The notes under the pieces are model-generated. The model searched no databases. It was not told where the DNA came from and was given only the letters and a program-made list of their open reading frames with translations. Below are positions 36,051-46,934 of a DNA stretch of 64,000 nucleotides, in pieces. The position numbers and the translations under genes were made by a program. The stretch covers positions 38,357,030-38,421,029 of the forward strand of contig CM057841.1 of NCBI GenBank assembly GCA_030068075.1, written 5' to 3'. Origin of the DNA: Paguma larvata. Its lineage: Eukaryota > Chordata > Mammalia > Carnivora > Viverridae. Position 1 is the first letter of the stretch. Every line of letters begins with the position of its first letter.

Positions 36051-36650
36051 TTTTCCTTTTTGACATCACAAAAACACAAATAGACATATCCAACCTTCAT
36101 TTAAAAAAAATAAGTTCTCTGAATAAGAAGGAATTAGCACTACAGTATTTCATTATCTGCAGTAGTAAAATAAAAGTGTGTGTAGATCTAGAAAAGGATA
36201 TAAATATATATATCTGGTCTTTGTCACCCTGTTCCTGGCACAGAGCTTCACAAATCTTTGGAATTTTCAGAGCAATGGTAAGTCCTTGTTATGTTAATGA
36301 GGTGATCCTTCCTGTCCCAAAGATAGCATCACAATGAGGGCTGGCAGACAGAAAAACCAAGCAAGTGATTTGAGAGTTACAGTATTCAGAATAAGGAATT
36401 GGAGACGGAGTTCAATCATGAATCCAATGACTTAATCAATCATATCTATGCAATGAAACCTCGAAAAAACTGAGAAATGTGGCTCAGAAAGTTTTCTGGT
36501 TGGTGACCACACTGATGTACAGGCATGGGGACAGTGGCACACTCTCGCTCCACAGGGAAAGAAAACCCTGCTCTCAGGACCCTTCCAAGACTTGCCACTG
36601 TGTGTCTCTTCCTCTATTCCATTTGAATTTATTATAATAAAATGGAAAAT
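36051..36650. other. Unassigned stretch
   Basis: No gene or repeat recognised. Confidence 0.4.
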
Positions 36651-36656
36651 TTTAAG

Positions 36657-36987
36657 TACAGTTGGTCTTATAAAAACATAGGTTTGAACAGCATGAGTCC
36701 AAACAATTTTTTTTCACAAACACAGCCAAGTATTATAAATGTATATTCCCTTCCTTATGATTTTCTGAATAACATTTTCTCTAGCTTGCTTTATTCTAAG
36801 AATACAATATGTAATCTGTTTAACATTCAAAACACCTGTTATTCAACTGCTTAGGTTATTGGTGAGGTTTCTGGTCAACGGACTATTAATGGTTAAGTTT
36901 TTGCACTATCAAAAGTTATATATGGATTTGTGACTGTACAGGGGGCTCCACACCTCTGACTCCCATGTTGTTTGAAGATCAACTCTA
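36657..36987 (+). mobile_element. TcMar-Tigger-type MITE with TA target duplication
   Basis: Non-autonomous DNA transposon of about 327 bp (36659-36985). Left end CAGTTGGTCTTATAAAAACA, right end GTTGTTTGAAGATCAACTC: imperfect terminal inverted repeats, flanked by TA on each side as mariner/Tigger elements require. Internal wording (GTTTGAACAGCATGAGTCC; TTAAGTTTTTGCACTATCAA) fits a Tigger-type consensus. Too short to encode a transposase. Confidence 0.85.
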
Positions 36988-36989
36988 AG

Positions 36990-37265
36990 GCAGTTCCCTG
37001 AGCTCTAAGAGTTATTCTAACAAATTATCAAACCAGAACAAACACTGGAGGAACCCCTGAATTTGTAGCCTACCTGGACAAGAGTGTAGGCAGCTTGCAG
37101 TCACCCAAGACTTGATGCTGGTGTGTGAAGTGGGCACCGTCCTGTACAGTGAAGGGTCTAACCTGGGGGGTCATTGCTAACTATGGTTAATTAGTATCAG
37201 AATTGGAATAAATACCTAGTTTGTATCAGAGCACTGGCAACAGAAGCAACCTTCCTATTATTCTT
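36990..37265. other. Unassigned stretch
   Basis: No gene or repeat recognised. Confidence 0.4.
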
Positions 37266-37268
37266 CAC

Positions 37269-37495
37269 AAAAGAGAGGGACAGGGGCGCCTGAGTGCCTC
37301 AGTTGGTTGAGCAGCCGACTTCGGCTCAGGTCATGATCTCACAGTCTGTGAGTTCGAGCCCTGCGTCTCAGAGCCTGGAGCCTGCTTCGGATTCTGTATC
37401 TCCTTCTCTCTCTGCCCTTCCCCTGCTCATACTTTGTCTCTGTGTCTCTCAAAAATAAAAATAAACGTTAAAAAAATAAAAAAAAGAGAGGGACA
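37269..37495 (+). mobile_element. SINEC_Fc-type SINE with a small internal deletion
   Basis: Body about 37283-37481, exact 14-bp TSD AAAAGAGAGGGACA at 37269-37282 and 37482-37495. Relative to neighbouring copies it lacks the GGGCTCTGTGCTGACAG segment: GAGCCCTGCGT runs straight into CTCAGAGCCTGG. B box GAGTTCGAGCCC kept. Confidence 0.94.
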
Positions 37496-37689
37496 AAACG
37501 AGCAAACACAAACAAAACAAAACACATCCTACAACATAAATCTTGTCTGCCTTGCCAAATTCCAGTACCAATTAATCAGCCAGTTCACAGAGATAGTTAT
37601 GGTACCTCATTAAGAAGAAGAACTATTTAAAAACAGTAATAATTACCTGCTAAAGTTATGCTGGACGAGTGGTTATAATATTCACTTCT

Positions 37690-37917
37690 GGGGCGCCTGG
37701 GTGGCTCAGTCGGTTAAGTGTCTGACTTCGACTCAGGTCATGATCTCACCGTTTGTGAGTTTGAGGCCCGCATCGGTGTCTGTGCTGAGAGCTCAGAGCT
37801 GGAGTCTGCTTTGGATTCTGTGTCTCCCTCTCTCTCTCTGCCCCTCCCCCATTTGTGCTCTGTCTTTCTCTGTCTCTGTCACTCAAAAATAAATGTAAAA
37901 AAAACAAATTAAAAAAA
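37690..37917 (+). mobile_element. SINEC_Fc-type SINE
   Basis: Starts GGGGCGCCTGGGTGGCTC with TCAGTCGGTTAAGTG, B box mutated to GAGTTTGAGGCCC, CTCTCTCTCTGCCCCTCCCCC and an AAAATAAATGTAAAAA tail. The flanks give only a weak TSD candidate. Direct orientation to the SINE 200 bp upstream. Confidence 0.92.
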
Positions 37918-38069
37918 TACTGACTTCAGCGCCTCAATAACTCCTCACTCATCAAGTTTGAAGTTAGGAACAGGCCCCTAAATTCTGATGAAGCCAACTT
38001 CAATAATTGTGACCTAACACATGGAAAGAATATACAGAAAGTATATGCTACATATTAGATTTTTTACAA

Positions 38070-38123
38070 ATAGTTCTTTCTTTCTTCCTTCCTGCCCTTC
38101 CCCCCCCCCCCCGCCCCCCGCCA
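38070..38123 (+). repeat. Pyrimidine tract with poly(C) run
   Basis: TTCTTTCTTTCTTCC followed by an almost unbroken C run with two G interruptions (38100-38122). Low-complexity and slippage-prone; assembly errors are common here. Confidence 0.9.
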
Positions 38124-38240
38124 CCAACTGTAAAAGCCAAATGTCTCTTGTTCTGATGTTTTCCAGAGTTTTCAGAATACCGTGCTTGATATTTTTAGGC
38201 GATCAATTCATGTTCTCAGCATTAAGAAGCACTGCACTTA

Positions 38241-38446
38241 CCAACATTCTTTTTTTTTAATTTTTCAAGTGTTTTTATTTATTTTTGAGGGTGGGGAGCA
38301 GAGAGCAAGGGAGATACAGAATGAGAAGCAGGCTGTCAGCACAGAGCCCATTGAGAAGCTCGACCCACGAAACATGAGATCATGACCTGAGCCAAAGTTG
38401 GATGTTTAACTGATTGAGTAACCCGGGGGCCCCGGGCCCACATTCT
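38241..38446 (-). mobile_element. Diverged SINEC-type SINE
   Basis: Body about 38251-38436 in reverse: T9 tail, TTATTTATTTTTGAGGG, GCAGGCTGTCAGCACAGAGCCC, CATGAGATCATGACCTGAG and GAGTAACCCGGGGGCCCC. Probable TSD CCAACATTCT/CCCACATTCT at 38241-38250 and 38437-38446. Confidence 0.88.
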
Positions 38447-38454
38447 AATCGAGT

Positions 38455-39010
38455 CTATGAAGAGTAGTAGCCATTAAAAGAATATTTATCACACATCTTT
38501 TTCAAAGAACTTCACATTCAACTCTTGCTGAGCCATACAATTGCTGAGACACAGAACATTGCAGCAGGTGACAAAAACATTCACGAGGCCCTGAAATCTT
38601 TGTGATGACAAAAGAGTGCTTTCTTTTCTCAGAAGCTCATTAATTTTAAATGTGCACACCAAAGAAATGTAAACTTTAGTTGGAATATATGCAAATGCAA
38701 ATATTATATAATGGTTCTTAGTAGGTAGGAGTAAAACAGCTCTCTGAAAACTCACTGAATCCCGTCTCAAGTGTTCAGAACAATGTCTGCAAAGCAAACT
38801 CATTGTCACAGAGAAGACAGAAGTCTGTTGAGTTTTTATAGATTTTATAACAGATTCTTGGTGCAGCTTCTTCAGAAGAAAGAGATTAAACATAAATCCT
38901 AAAGTTATGCCTAGGTTGTACACACTTTTTTTCCCCCCTTAGTTTCGGTGTTGTTAGTAATTTTATGTAATGACATTCTTTAGTTCAGAACTCAACAACT
39001 AGTTGTTTTA
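38455..39010. other. Unassigned stretch
   Basis: Contains a 144-codon antisense open frame (38489-38923) with no recognisable domain and no coding-like composition. No repeat recognised. Confidence 0.4.
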
Positions 39011-39013
39011 AAA

Positions 39014-39211
39014 AAATCATGCTAACTTAGTGGGTACCTGGCTGGCTTTTAAGCATCCAGCTCTTGATTTAAGCTCAACTCATGACCTCACAGTTCATGG
39101 GTCTGAGCCCTGCAGGGGTTCTGTGCTGACAGCACTGAGTCTGCTTGGGATTCTCTCTCTTTCTTTTTCTGTGTGTGTGTGTGTCTCTCTCTCTGCCCTT
39201 CCTCCACGCTT

Positions 39212-39245
<34 letters not shown>

Positions 39246-39279
39246 AATACATAAACTTAAAAAATAAATCATGCTAACT
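39014..39279 (+). mobile_element. Older SINEC-type SINE with long CT tract and 14-bp TSD
   Basis: Body about 39028-39265. Degenerate head (GGGTACCTGGCTGGCTTTTAAG), GACAGCACTGAGTCTGCTTGG variant, then expanded pyrimidine repeats: (TG)n at 39170-39184 and (CT)n at 39212-39243. Exact TSD AAATCATGCTAACT at 39014-39027 and 39266-39279. Confidence 0.93.
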
Positions 39280-39284
39280 CGAGA

Positions 39285-40235
39285 TTCATTAACAATTGCT
39301 TCTCAGTTTAAAACATCTTTAATATTTTACCAATGTGTCCTAATTTACTTTTTTTCTTAAGATCTCGGAGTTTTAGAAATACTAATGATTCCTCCACATA
39401 TGCCTGTATTGATGACTTTATTTTCCAATTTTACAAGGTAAAATTAGAGAGAAATAAGCAGGAACTCTATTATTCACCCTATATGTGAAATGCCTGCAGG
39501 AAGACTGGACGGAGCACAATTTAGGTCCCATGTACCACGTGAAGACATAGAACAAAGGATGATCTTTCACAGCCTGATAATTTGTACACCATCATTCCCA
39601 TAAAATGGCATCATTTCAAAATCAAATAAAACTATTTACTGATCTTTTGTTTGCACCTGAGAGATTGTCATTTGGTATATGTAGAGACTAACAATAAGGA
39701 GAGAAATGTCATTCTGAGCACAGATAAGTCCAGTACATCAGATCATAAACATTAAAAGTCCTGAGAAGCCATGCAGGTGCAAAACGTTCTTACAATACTT
39801 GTTTCTAAGCCAGGTAAATCTAGGATTCCACCGTGAGGTGTTGATTTAGGTAGGTTTTGTTTTCATCCCTACTGCCAGAGAGAATTCTTCTGCAGGCCTT
39901 TCTTCTATTTCCATTGTTTACCAGAGGAAAAGGAAAAGTGAACGTTTTGGAGGTTATGTGAGAAATGATTTCTATAAACGGTGAAAATTGTGAATTTTAC
40001 CTTACTTTCAAGATCAGTGCCCCTCCACACTCTGTGATATCATTCTGAGTCATATCACCAATTTCCTCAGAATTGAGGACACCCTGTGACTTCTCACACC
40101 GAATAAGCTACTGAAAATGGGCACCAAGAGGTTTCACAATCTTTCTGGAAAGTCAGACCCAAGGAGATAAATTGGAAGACAATACTTCTTGAAACTACTC
40201 TGCAAGGGGCAGTCGGGCCTTTTTCCTCTCATTTT
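39285..40235. other. Unassigned stretch
   Basis: No SINE or L1 recognised and no coding exon. It leads into the CpG-denser segment at 40.4 kb. Confidence 0.4.
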
Positions 40236-40239
40236 GCAG

Positions 40240-40508
40240 AACCTCCAAGAAACTTAAGGAAGAGAGGTGGCCCAGAGAACCCTGACTGCCACAGGCACTG
40301 AGAAAGAGATACGGAGACAATAGTTTCTGTCACAGAACAGAACAATTTGTGATGGCTTTTCTGCAGGAGTTATAAAAGTGAGGCTAACACACTCAGTGTG
40401 AGCTCCCGCTTGCTCACGAATCCTCATGAATACTCACGTTCCAGGAACTGCCGCAGCTCCAGACGCCGCAGGGAGGAGACGCCACGTGTGTCTTCAGCAT
40501 ACCCATAG
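40240..40508 (+). promoter_or_regulatory. Candidate promoter / noncoding exon region
   Basis: Three signals coincide. A pyrimidine-rich acceptor-like tract, CCTTTTTCCTCTCATTTTGCAG, ends at 40239. A canonical TATA box, TATAAAAG, lies at 40371-40378. A donor-like ATAG|GTAATA is at 40508/40509. About 12 CpGs fall in 40400-40625, a clear local peak against a CpG-poor background. All three frames from 40240 meet a stop within about 60 bases, so any exon would be noncoding. It could equally be an unrecognised LTR (TATA box and CpG-rich R/U5-like region) or chance. Confidence 0.3.
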
Positions 40509-40625
40509 GTAATAGCAAACCAGGAGAGAGGTCCTTGCTCCTGCTGGGCTGGTGACTGTCCGTGACCCGCCCAGGCACGCATGCTCAACATCAATAAGAG
40601 CTAGTTGACTCACCTGCTCCAGGCG

Positions 40626-42055
40626 TCTGCTGTTGTTTCTATCATTGATTTTCTTTGAGTTGATTTTAATTTCTTCTGCCTGGCTATATTGCCTATTCGC
40701 TAACTGACTTAAATACACTTTTTTGAATACTGCAGATCATTTCAAATTAAACACCTAAAAGTGAGAATAAACACTAATAATACAAGTCCTGAAGATTTAC
40801 TTCTCTAGCCACCTAGCCCACTCTGCACTCCATTACCAGACCTCTGAACTCTTGCATTCACCTTAGTTCCGGGTTATAATCTTTATCAGCTGTGGGAACC
40901 GATCCTGAATCTTAAGACCCTGGACTCACTTCCTAGAATGCAATTACTTACTCAGAACTGGTATCCTTCTGGCTATATCGGTAAATCAACACCCTATGGG
41001 AATCTGTTGGACATGGAAATTCTCATTTCATACCTGAATCATGAATTCTAGGGGCCAAGGCACAGCAATCTGGCTTTTCACAAGCTCTCCAAGTGATACT
41101 GATGAGAACAATTAGGGTCGGCAAAGTCTCACATTTTAACCAGCCTTTCATCCTCAATCCAATTATACTGTTACCACCCCAGCTTCATGCCTTCTTCATA
41201 GGGGCATCAGGACCACAGAAAATGCAAACAGGTGCCACTAAGCTGGGGCAGGTGGGCATGATCATAAACAAAATAATAAGCCTACATGGTAATCCTTAAG
41301 TAGAAACTATACACACCATCCCAGGTAGAAACTATAGCCCCAATCCAACAAACTAATGTTTACCCTAGAGGATTATATATTCCTACGTTGGGGGTTGGAA
41401 ACATAAGAATGGTAGGAAGGAAGGGGGAAAAAAAGAGAGAAAGATGAAGTAAAAAATGAAGAAAGGGAGGAAGGAAGGAAGAGAAGGGAAGGGAGGAAGG
41501 TAAATAAGGTTGTTTTTTGTATATTTCTCCTTTACATTTGTACCGAGAGCATAACAGTCTAGTCAGAAGATTCCAAAAACTGGAGAACCTAAGGGAATCA
41601 TTGTTCTAACAGCAATGATGTTGATGGAGGTGGCAGAGGGAGACAGCCTCAGGAGAAATGAATACATCAAGAGGAAAGAGACTGAGAAGGGAGGCAAGTG
41701 AGAAGGTGAGCGTACTTATGAAAGCTCTAAGTCCTGACATTTCACCACGATCATAGCCAGGCAGTGGCTACATATGTAATAGGATTAGTTAGCATCAATG
41801 TGGACACAGCATCATCACACGAACGGCCTTGGTCCCCTCCCATGCCCAAGTTAGAGAGTTGATAACCCAAAGAGACAACATAACAGCTAGAATTTACATT
41901 TCATATGAATCTTATCTAATTATGACAAAATAATTATACCATTTCTCAAGCCCTTTCCCTCTGCTATTATTGGTGTTATGAAAAAGAGAAACTGGAAAGT
42001 GTTCTCTCCAAAGTACCTTGAGAACTTGTATTTTCCTCTAAGTACTCTTGTGATA
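40626..42055. other. Mostly unassigned stretch
   Basis: At about 41033-41105 there is a MER5-like hAT fragment (CAAGCTCTCCAAGTGATACTGATG). A purine-rich (GGAA)n tract is at about 41415-41500. No exon recognised; the 68-codon frame at 41093-41299 is not recognisable. Confidence 0.45.
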
Positions 42056-42059
42056 CAGT

Positions 42060-42192
42060 AAAAATAAGATGGACTTTGGGGTCCAAAGAGGATTGACTAA
42101 AACACAGTTCAACCCACAGAACAGCCCTGTGACACTGAGCAAGTTCCTTTACCCATTTTGCCATAATTTACTTATCTGCAAAATGGGATAAC
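42060..42192 (+). repeat. MIR SINE relic, left half
   Basis: Sense MIR: CTGTGACACTGAGCAAGTTCC and CTTATCTGCAAAATGGGATAA are clear core words. Interrupted at about 42192 by a truncated L1 tail. Confidence 0.75.
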
Positions 42193-42340
42193 TTTTTTTT
42201 TTTAATGTTGGGATGAGCATTGGGTGTTATATGTAAGTGAGGAATCACTAAATTCTACTCCTGAAGCCATTATTACACTATATGTTAACCTACTTGCATT
42301 TAAGTAAAATTAAAAAAAGTAATAATGAAAAAAAAAAAGG
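42193..42340 (+). mobile_element. Carnivore L1 3' end, about 140 bp
   Basis: Only the last part of the L1 3' UTR: GGGATGAGCATTGGGTGTTAT, ATCACTAAATTCTACTCCTGAA, CACTATATGTTAACC and an A-rich tail. An unexplained T11 run sits at its 5' edge. Possible TSD AAATGGGATAACT/AAATGAGGAAAACT at 42181 and 42341. 5'-truncated insertion into a MIR. Confidence 0.85.
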
Positions 42341-42344
42341 AAAT

Positions 42345-42920
42345 GAGGAAAACTGCATTTGGTTAGTATGTGGCTGACTAGAAGCCTCCAAAACGGGAGT
42401 GAACGTGTGGGTTTTGTTCTCTTTGCAGCCTGACGTGAAGCCTTTCTGGCTCAGAAACATTACTCTAGCAGTGTGTCAGAATGGACAGACTGTTTCCCAC
42501 TTACAAGAACTCTCAGATGAAAATGCAGAACTGAATACCAATGGTTTCGTATATCCCGTGACATATAATTACCTAGATAACTCGATACCACTCTGCATTG
42601 GCAAGCTTATTTTAAGAAGCCAAATTACGATCAGAAAAGGGTTTGCTGGGTGAGAAATTAGGGGCAGAGAAGGCTGGGTCATGTATTTCTCTTCTCATGA
42701 GATCTGGCTAAGAAAACCCAGTTCAGCTGCTTCTGCACAGAAATTGCCTTGAAATAGGACTATTATGTTTGTCCAAGCCACTCTATTCCCAGAGTAGTCC
42801 TTGAATGGGTACTGTCTTCTTTGATATCCTTGACTCTTCCTTATTTTTTTGTTCTTTTTCCTAAGCAATCCCCCACTGATTGGCATTATTTAAAAGAGGA
42901 CATTGTATCATATATTAATT
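42345..42920. other. Unassigned stretch
   Basis: Contains an 84-codon + strand frame (42399-42653) with no recognised similarity. No repeat recognised. Confidence 0.4.
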
Positions 42921-42924
42921 TAAA

Positions 42925-43105
42925 TAGTGACATTTGAAATAAGGCAAACCTAGTTTCACATCCCATTTCTGCTAACTACAAGTTTGTAACTTTGGAAAAG
43001 TAACTTAACTCTTCATATCTGAGCATCTTACATGGAAAATATCTTTAACAACTGTGCCTGCTTCACGGCTTTTTTTTTTTTTTAATAAGTAAGTAAAATC
43101 CTGTT
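42925..43105 (+). repeat. MIR SINE relic
   Basis: Sense MIR: GGCAAACCTAGTTTCACATCC, CATTTCTGCTAACTACAAG, GGAAAAGTAACTTAACTC, ATCTTACATGGAAAATATC in family order, ending in a T15 run (43072-43086). Confidence 0.7.
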
Positions 43106-43270
43106 TGCCCCCTAGTGTGGTACTATTATTATTCCCATTGTACAGACAGGTAAACACAGGTTTGTAGCATTTGAATGACTTAGCACTGCAACAAGGAGTA
43201 AGTGTATGATCTAAGATTTAAACAAAAATGTAGTGACTCTGAAGTCTACTTACTTAACCACTATTCCATG
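43106..43270 (-). repeat. MIR SINE relic, opposite orientation
   Basis: Antisense MIR immediately after the sense copy: TACTATTATTATTCCCATTG, ACAGACAGGTAAACACAGG, GAATGACTTAGCACTGCAAC, CTGAAGTCTACTTACTTAACC. Together the two copies form a head-to-head/tail-type inverted MIR pair. Confidence 0.7.
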
Positions 43271-43274
43271 GGGG

Positions 43275-44440
43275 AAGATGAAAGACTACTATGGGAAACC
43301 TTCTTAAGTAAAGAATGGGCTTGATGGCATAAAATCTTCTGAAGTCTGTTTATTATACATGACGAGGAGTTTGGTGAAGAAATTGTTCCATTTGGCATCT
43401 TCCACAGTGCTAAATACTCTCTCTTTCCTATTGGATCCTTGCGTTATCATGCTAATCTCCCTTGTTTTTTTCCACTTTTGCGCTACTGAGAGTTGGCTAC
43501 CGTGATAAAGAAAAGCTCAGTTCTGCTTATAATGAGCAGAGCCATCTATCTATGATGCGGGAGATCCTGTATTTTAGATTTAAATAAACTCCATTTTATT
43601 GGGGTTAACACAGATGCTAGAGCCTTAAGCCTCGCAAAATCCTTCCCAATCGCCTCTCTTCCTATACCTTCCTGATCTTCTCTGCTCCTTAATGCTGTAG
43701 TGTGTTAATTGGAAAAACCTCGATGGTATTCTGTGATAGGTGCATGTATGACATTTAGTAACTATCACAAACCTGTCTACACAGCTGAGATTCACACAAA
43801 CTAATCAATCTTAAACCTTACCTACCTTGTCCTCCCTTCTCCCTAGCCATAATAATATTTTTGCTTCCGCATCTGGCTTGATTCCCTTTTTGCCTCAGTC
43901 TCCACGTGTAGAAATACCTCTTTAATCCAGGAACCTCTGCCGTGTGAGTATTAATAAGTATTTGCATCTTATACCTTTGGAGCCTGCCATGTCATTAGCC
44001 CAGCCATCAAATAAGTTCCTCAATGAGTTATCACCAAAGCTCTTGGCCCATTAAAATACTGCTTAAATAGCAACTTTCTATTCTTATACATAGTTCCCCT
44101 TTACACAGGCTTTATAAAAACACTCATCCTAAAATAAATTCAAAGGAATGGACGTCACCTGAAAAATGATATAAAATTCACCACTTCATTGACTTTCTCC
44201 TCTCCCCGCAAATCCCTCTTTCCTTCTTTTTTTTGTGTTTTTTTTTTGAAACCATAAACTCTTCCTTATTATTTAAAGTATACCTTAATTCTTTATCAAT
44301 TTTGGTCACCAGCTATGCAGTGGGAACAGAGGAAACAGAGATTAAAGTATTGCTAAGTTTAGTTAACATTGATGCGTTACCATCATGGAGTCTAATTAGA
44401 TAGAAGACATCAATCCTCTATGTAGGATATCTTTTCATTA
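43275..44440. other. Unassigned stretch
   Basis: No gene recognised. T-rich run at 44225-44250. Some wording around 43560-43900 suggests an old LTR-like sequence, not assignable. Confidence 0.4.
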
Positions 44441-44445
44441 GCATT

Positions 44446-45540
44446 CATCTTTTTTTAAAAATAATTATTGTCAAATTGATTTCCATACAACACCCAGTGC
44501 TCACCCCAACAAGTTCCCTCCTCTGTGCCCATCACCCACTCTCCCCCCTCCCACACCCCCCTCACCCCTCGGTTTGTTCTTAGTCTTTAAGAGTCTCTTA
44601 TGTTTTGTCTCCCTCCCTCTCTGTGTCTTTTTTTCTTTCCCTTCTTCTCCTTCCCCATGGTTTTCTGCTAAGTCTCGCAAAGTCCACCTATGCGTGGAAA
44701 CATATGGCATCTGTCTTTCTCTGCCTGACTTATTTCACTCCCACATAATACCCTCCAGTTCCATCCATGTTGCTACACATGGCCAGATTTCATTCTTTCT
44801 CATTGCTGTGTAGTATTCCATTGTATATATAAACCACATCTTCTCTGTCCATTCATCAGTTGATGGACACTTAGTCTCTTTCCATGATTTGGCTATTGTC
44901 GAAAGTGTTGCTATGAAACTTGGCGTACACGTGCCCCTGTGCATCAGCACTCCTGTGTCTCTTGGGTAGATTCCTAGCAGTGCTATTGCTGGGTCAGAGG
45001 GTAGTTCTATTTGCATTTTTTTGAGGAACCTCCACACTGTTTTCCAGAGTGGTTGCACTAATTTTCATTCCCACTAACAGTGTAGGAGGGTGCCTGCTTC
45101 TCCACATCCCCACCAGCATCTATAGTTTCCTGATTTATTCACTTTAGCCACTCTAACCAGTGTGAGGTGGTATCTCAGTGTGATTTTTATTTGCATTTCC
45201 CTGACGATGAGTGACATTGAGCATCGTTTCATGTGACCGTTGGCCATCTGGATGTCATCTTTGGAGAAGTGTCTATTCATATCTTCTGCCCATTTTTTCA
45301 CTGGATTATTTGTTTTTCGGGTGTGGAGTTTGGTAAGTTCTTTATAGATTCTAGATACTAGTCCTTTATCCAATATGTCATTTGTATTTATCCTTTACCA
45401 TTCCATTGGTTGTCTGTTAGTTTTGTTGGTTACTTCCTTTGCCATGCAGAAGCTTTTTATCTTGATGAGGTCCCAATAGCTCATTTTGCTTTTACTTCCC
45501 TCACCTTTGGAGATGTGTCGCATAGGAAATTGCAGTGACT
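44446..45540 (-). mobile_element. Carnivore L1, 5'-truncated (3' UTR and ORF2 C-terminus)
   Basis: Antisense L1. The left edge is the 3' UTR end (ATTGTCAAATTGATTTCCAT), followed by the CATCACCCACTCTCC and AAGAGTCTCTTATG UTR blocks. The ORF2 C-terminal region covers about 44735-45500. 5' truncation is near 45540, next to a T/G-rich tract (45548-45577). Moderately young: long stretches are still translatable. Confidence 0.92.
44735..45373 (-). pseudogene. L1 ORF2 C-terminal fragment
   Basis: Two open segments in different frames. 45373-45074 contains [36 protein letters not shown] and the [11 protein letters not shown] region (C-terminal Cys-containing domain). 45058-44735 contains [28 protein letters not shown] and EYYTAMRKNEI. 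The frameshift between them (near 45060) and loss of everything upstream make it a pseudogene. Confidence 0.9.
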
Positions 45541-45544
45541 ATCT

Positions 45545-45950
45545 CGTTGTTTTTTGTTTTTTGTTTTTTTTTTAACTGTGATTACTATCCAGGCTCTTGG
45601 CTTTAATTCTTTACTTCTTTAATATTATAGTAGCCTCCACTTTGTTTTAGTACTATAAATGAACCTCTGACCTTCGCCAGCACACATACAGAGAGGGAGA
45701 ATAAGAGAGAGGGAAGGCATCCTATATAATATACGCACATTTCATCTGTGCTTTGTAACTCCAAGTATTTACTATAAATTATAAAATGAATTTGAAATTC
45801 CTTTATAACTTTAAAGTGACAATTCCACACACTCTCTATACTCAGTTATAATGTTTTCCTACTTTGAGAACTCCCATTGTTTTACTCTTAGATTTTCTCA
45901 AAGAATACACTTTCCTATTCCAAATTCATCTGTTAAAATCCCATCCTTTC
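45545..45950. other. T/G-rich tract and unassigned stretch
   Basis: A (GTTTTTT)n-like tract at 45548-45577 is followed by unassigned AT-rich DNA. Confidence 0.45.
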
Positions 45951-45959
45951 CTTGCCCCC

Positions 45960-46265
45960 CAACTTTTAATTTTGAAAAATTCTAAACTTACATTAACAAT
46001 GATAGAATGGTACAAAGGACTTTATTACATTGGTTTTAATATTCTTTGCTCTCACCCTCCCTACACACACATACACACACACACTTGCACACATTCATGT
46101 ATGCACACACCCCCAAGATCCACTTGATATTGAGTGATAGACATTTTGACACTTTACCCTTAAATAATTCAATATTTGTTTCATAAAAACAAGGGCATTA
46201 TCTTATATTACCACAATAATAGTATTACACCTGTCAATCCAGTTTTAATTTTAGTCACAACTATG
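45960..46265. mobile_element. Old L1 3'-UTR-like fragment (left part)
   Basis: Wording such as AAAACAAGGGCATTATCTTA and ATTACCACAATAATAGTATT fits a common mammalian repeat that I associate with an old L1 3' UTR; it seems to continue at 46935-47210. A short (CA)n run (46062-46083) lies inside. Orientation and subfamily are uncertain. Confidence 0.4.
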
Positions 46266-46384
46266 GTAGATAGTTCTTGATAACACTGAAAGTTTACTGT
46301 CTTATTCACCTTGCCACATAACTTGATGCTTTCCTAATGTACGTTAGCCTATGTATTTGGAAATGCAGGTGACAAAACACCAAT

Positions 46385-46930
46385 AGTAACCTACTCTTAG
46401 CCAATAAAAGTCTTGAGGCAGTGGATAACTATCCCAGTCCTTTGTCTTTCAGATATGTTTCTGGAGTACATTCTACACAGCTGCTCATCAGAGAATTCCT
46501 GGTAGAATAATTACCCCAACGCATGAACAGCTACATTAAAGCTGTACCATACATATGAGGACTCGACTTCTCTCTTTCACTGTGTCCACTCCATTTCTCT
46601 CCCTGGGGTCACTGTAAAATAAACTACTCAGGGGCACCTGAGTATCTCAGTTGGTTAAGCAAGCATCCAACTTAGCTTAGGTCATGAACTCACTTCTTGT
46701 GGGTTCAAGCCCCACATCCGGCTCTGTGTGTGCTGACAGCTCAGAACCTGGAACCTGCTTCCAATTGTGTGTCTCCTTCTCTCTTTGCCCCTTCCCCACT
46801 CACTCTCTCTCTTTCTCTCTCAAAAACAAATAAACATTAAAAAATTATAAAAAATAAAATAAAATAAATAAAATAAACTACCCATACACAAATCCGTATC
46901 TGAAGCTCTCATCTTTGGAGAATCAAAACA
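46385..46930 (+). mobile_element. LTR-like ancient repeat, split by a SINE
   Basis: CTCTCCCTGGGGTCACTGTA and AATAAACTAC followed (after the SINE) by CAAATCCGTATCTGAAGC and CTTTGGAGAATCAAAACAAA resemble the 3' end of a mammalian LTR or MaLR-type element with its AATAAA signal. Family not assigned; boundaries approximate. Confidence 0.35.
46615..46884 (+). mobile_element. SINEC_Fc-type SINE with 16-bp TSD
   Basis: Body about 46631-46868. GGGGCACCTGAGTATCTCAG, B box GGTTCAAGCCCC, CTCTGTGTGTGCTGACAGCTC, AACAAATAAACATT and an (AAAAT)n tail. TSD TAAAATAAACTACTCA/TAAAATAAACTACCCA (15 of 16) at 46615-46630 and 46869-46884. Confidence 0.94.
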
Positions 46931-46934
46931 AAGC

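Noticed and set aside
38489..38923. 144-codon antisense open frame
   Set aside because: No recognised domain, no supporting promoter or splice signals; likely chance.
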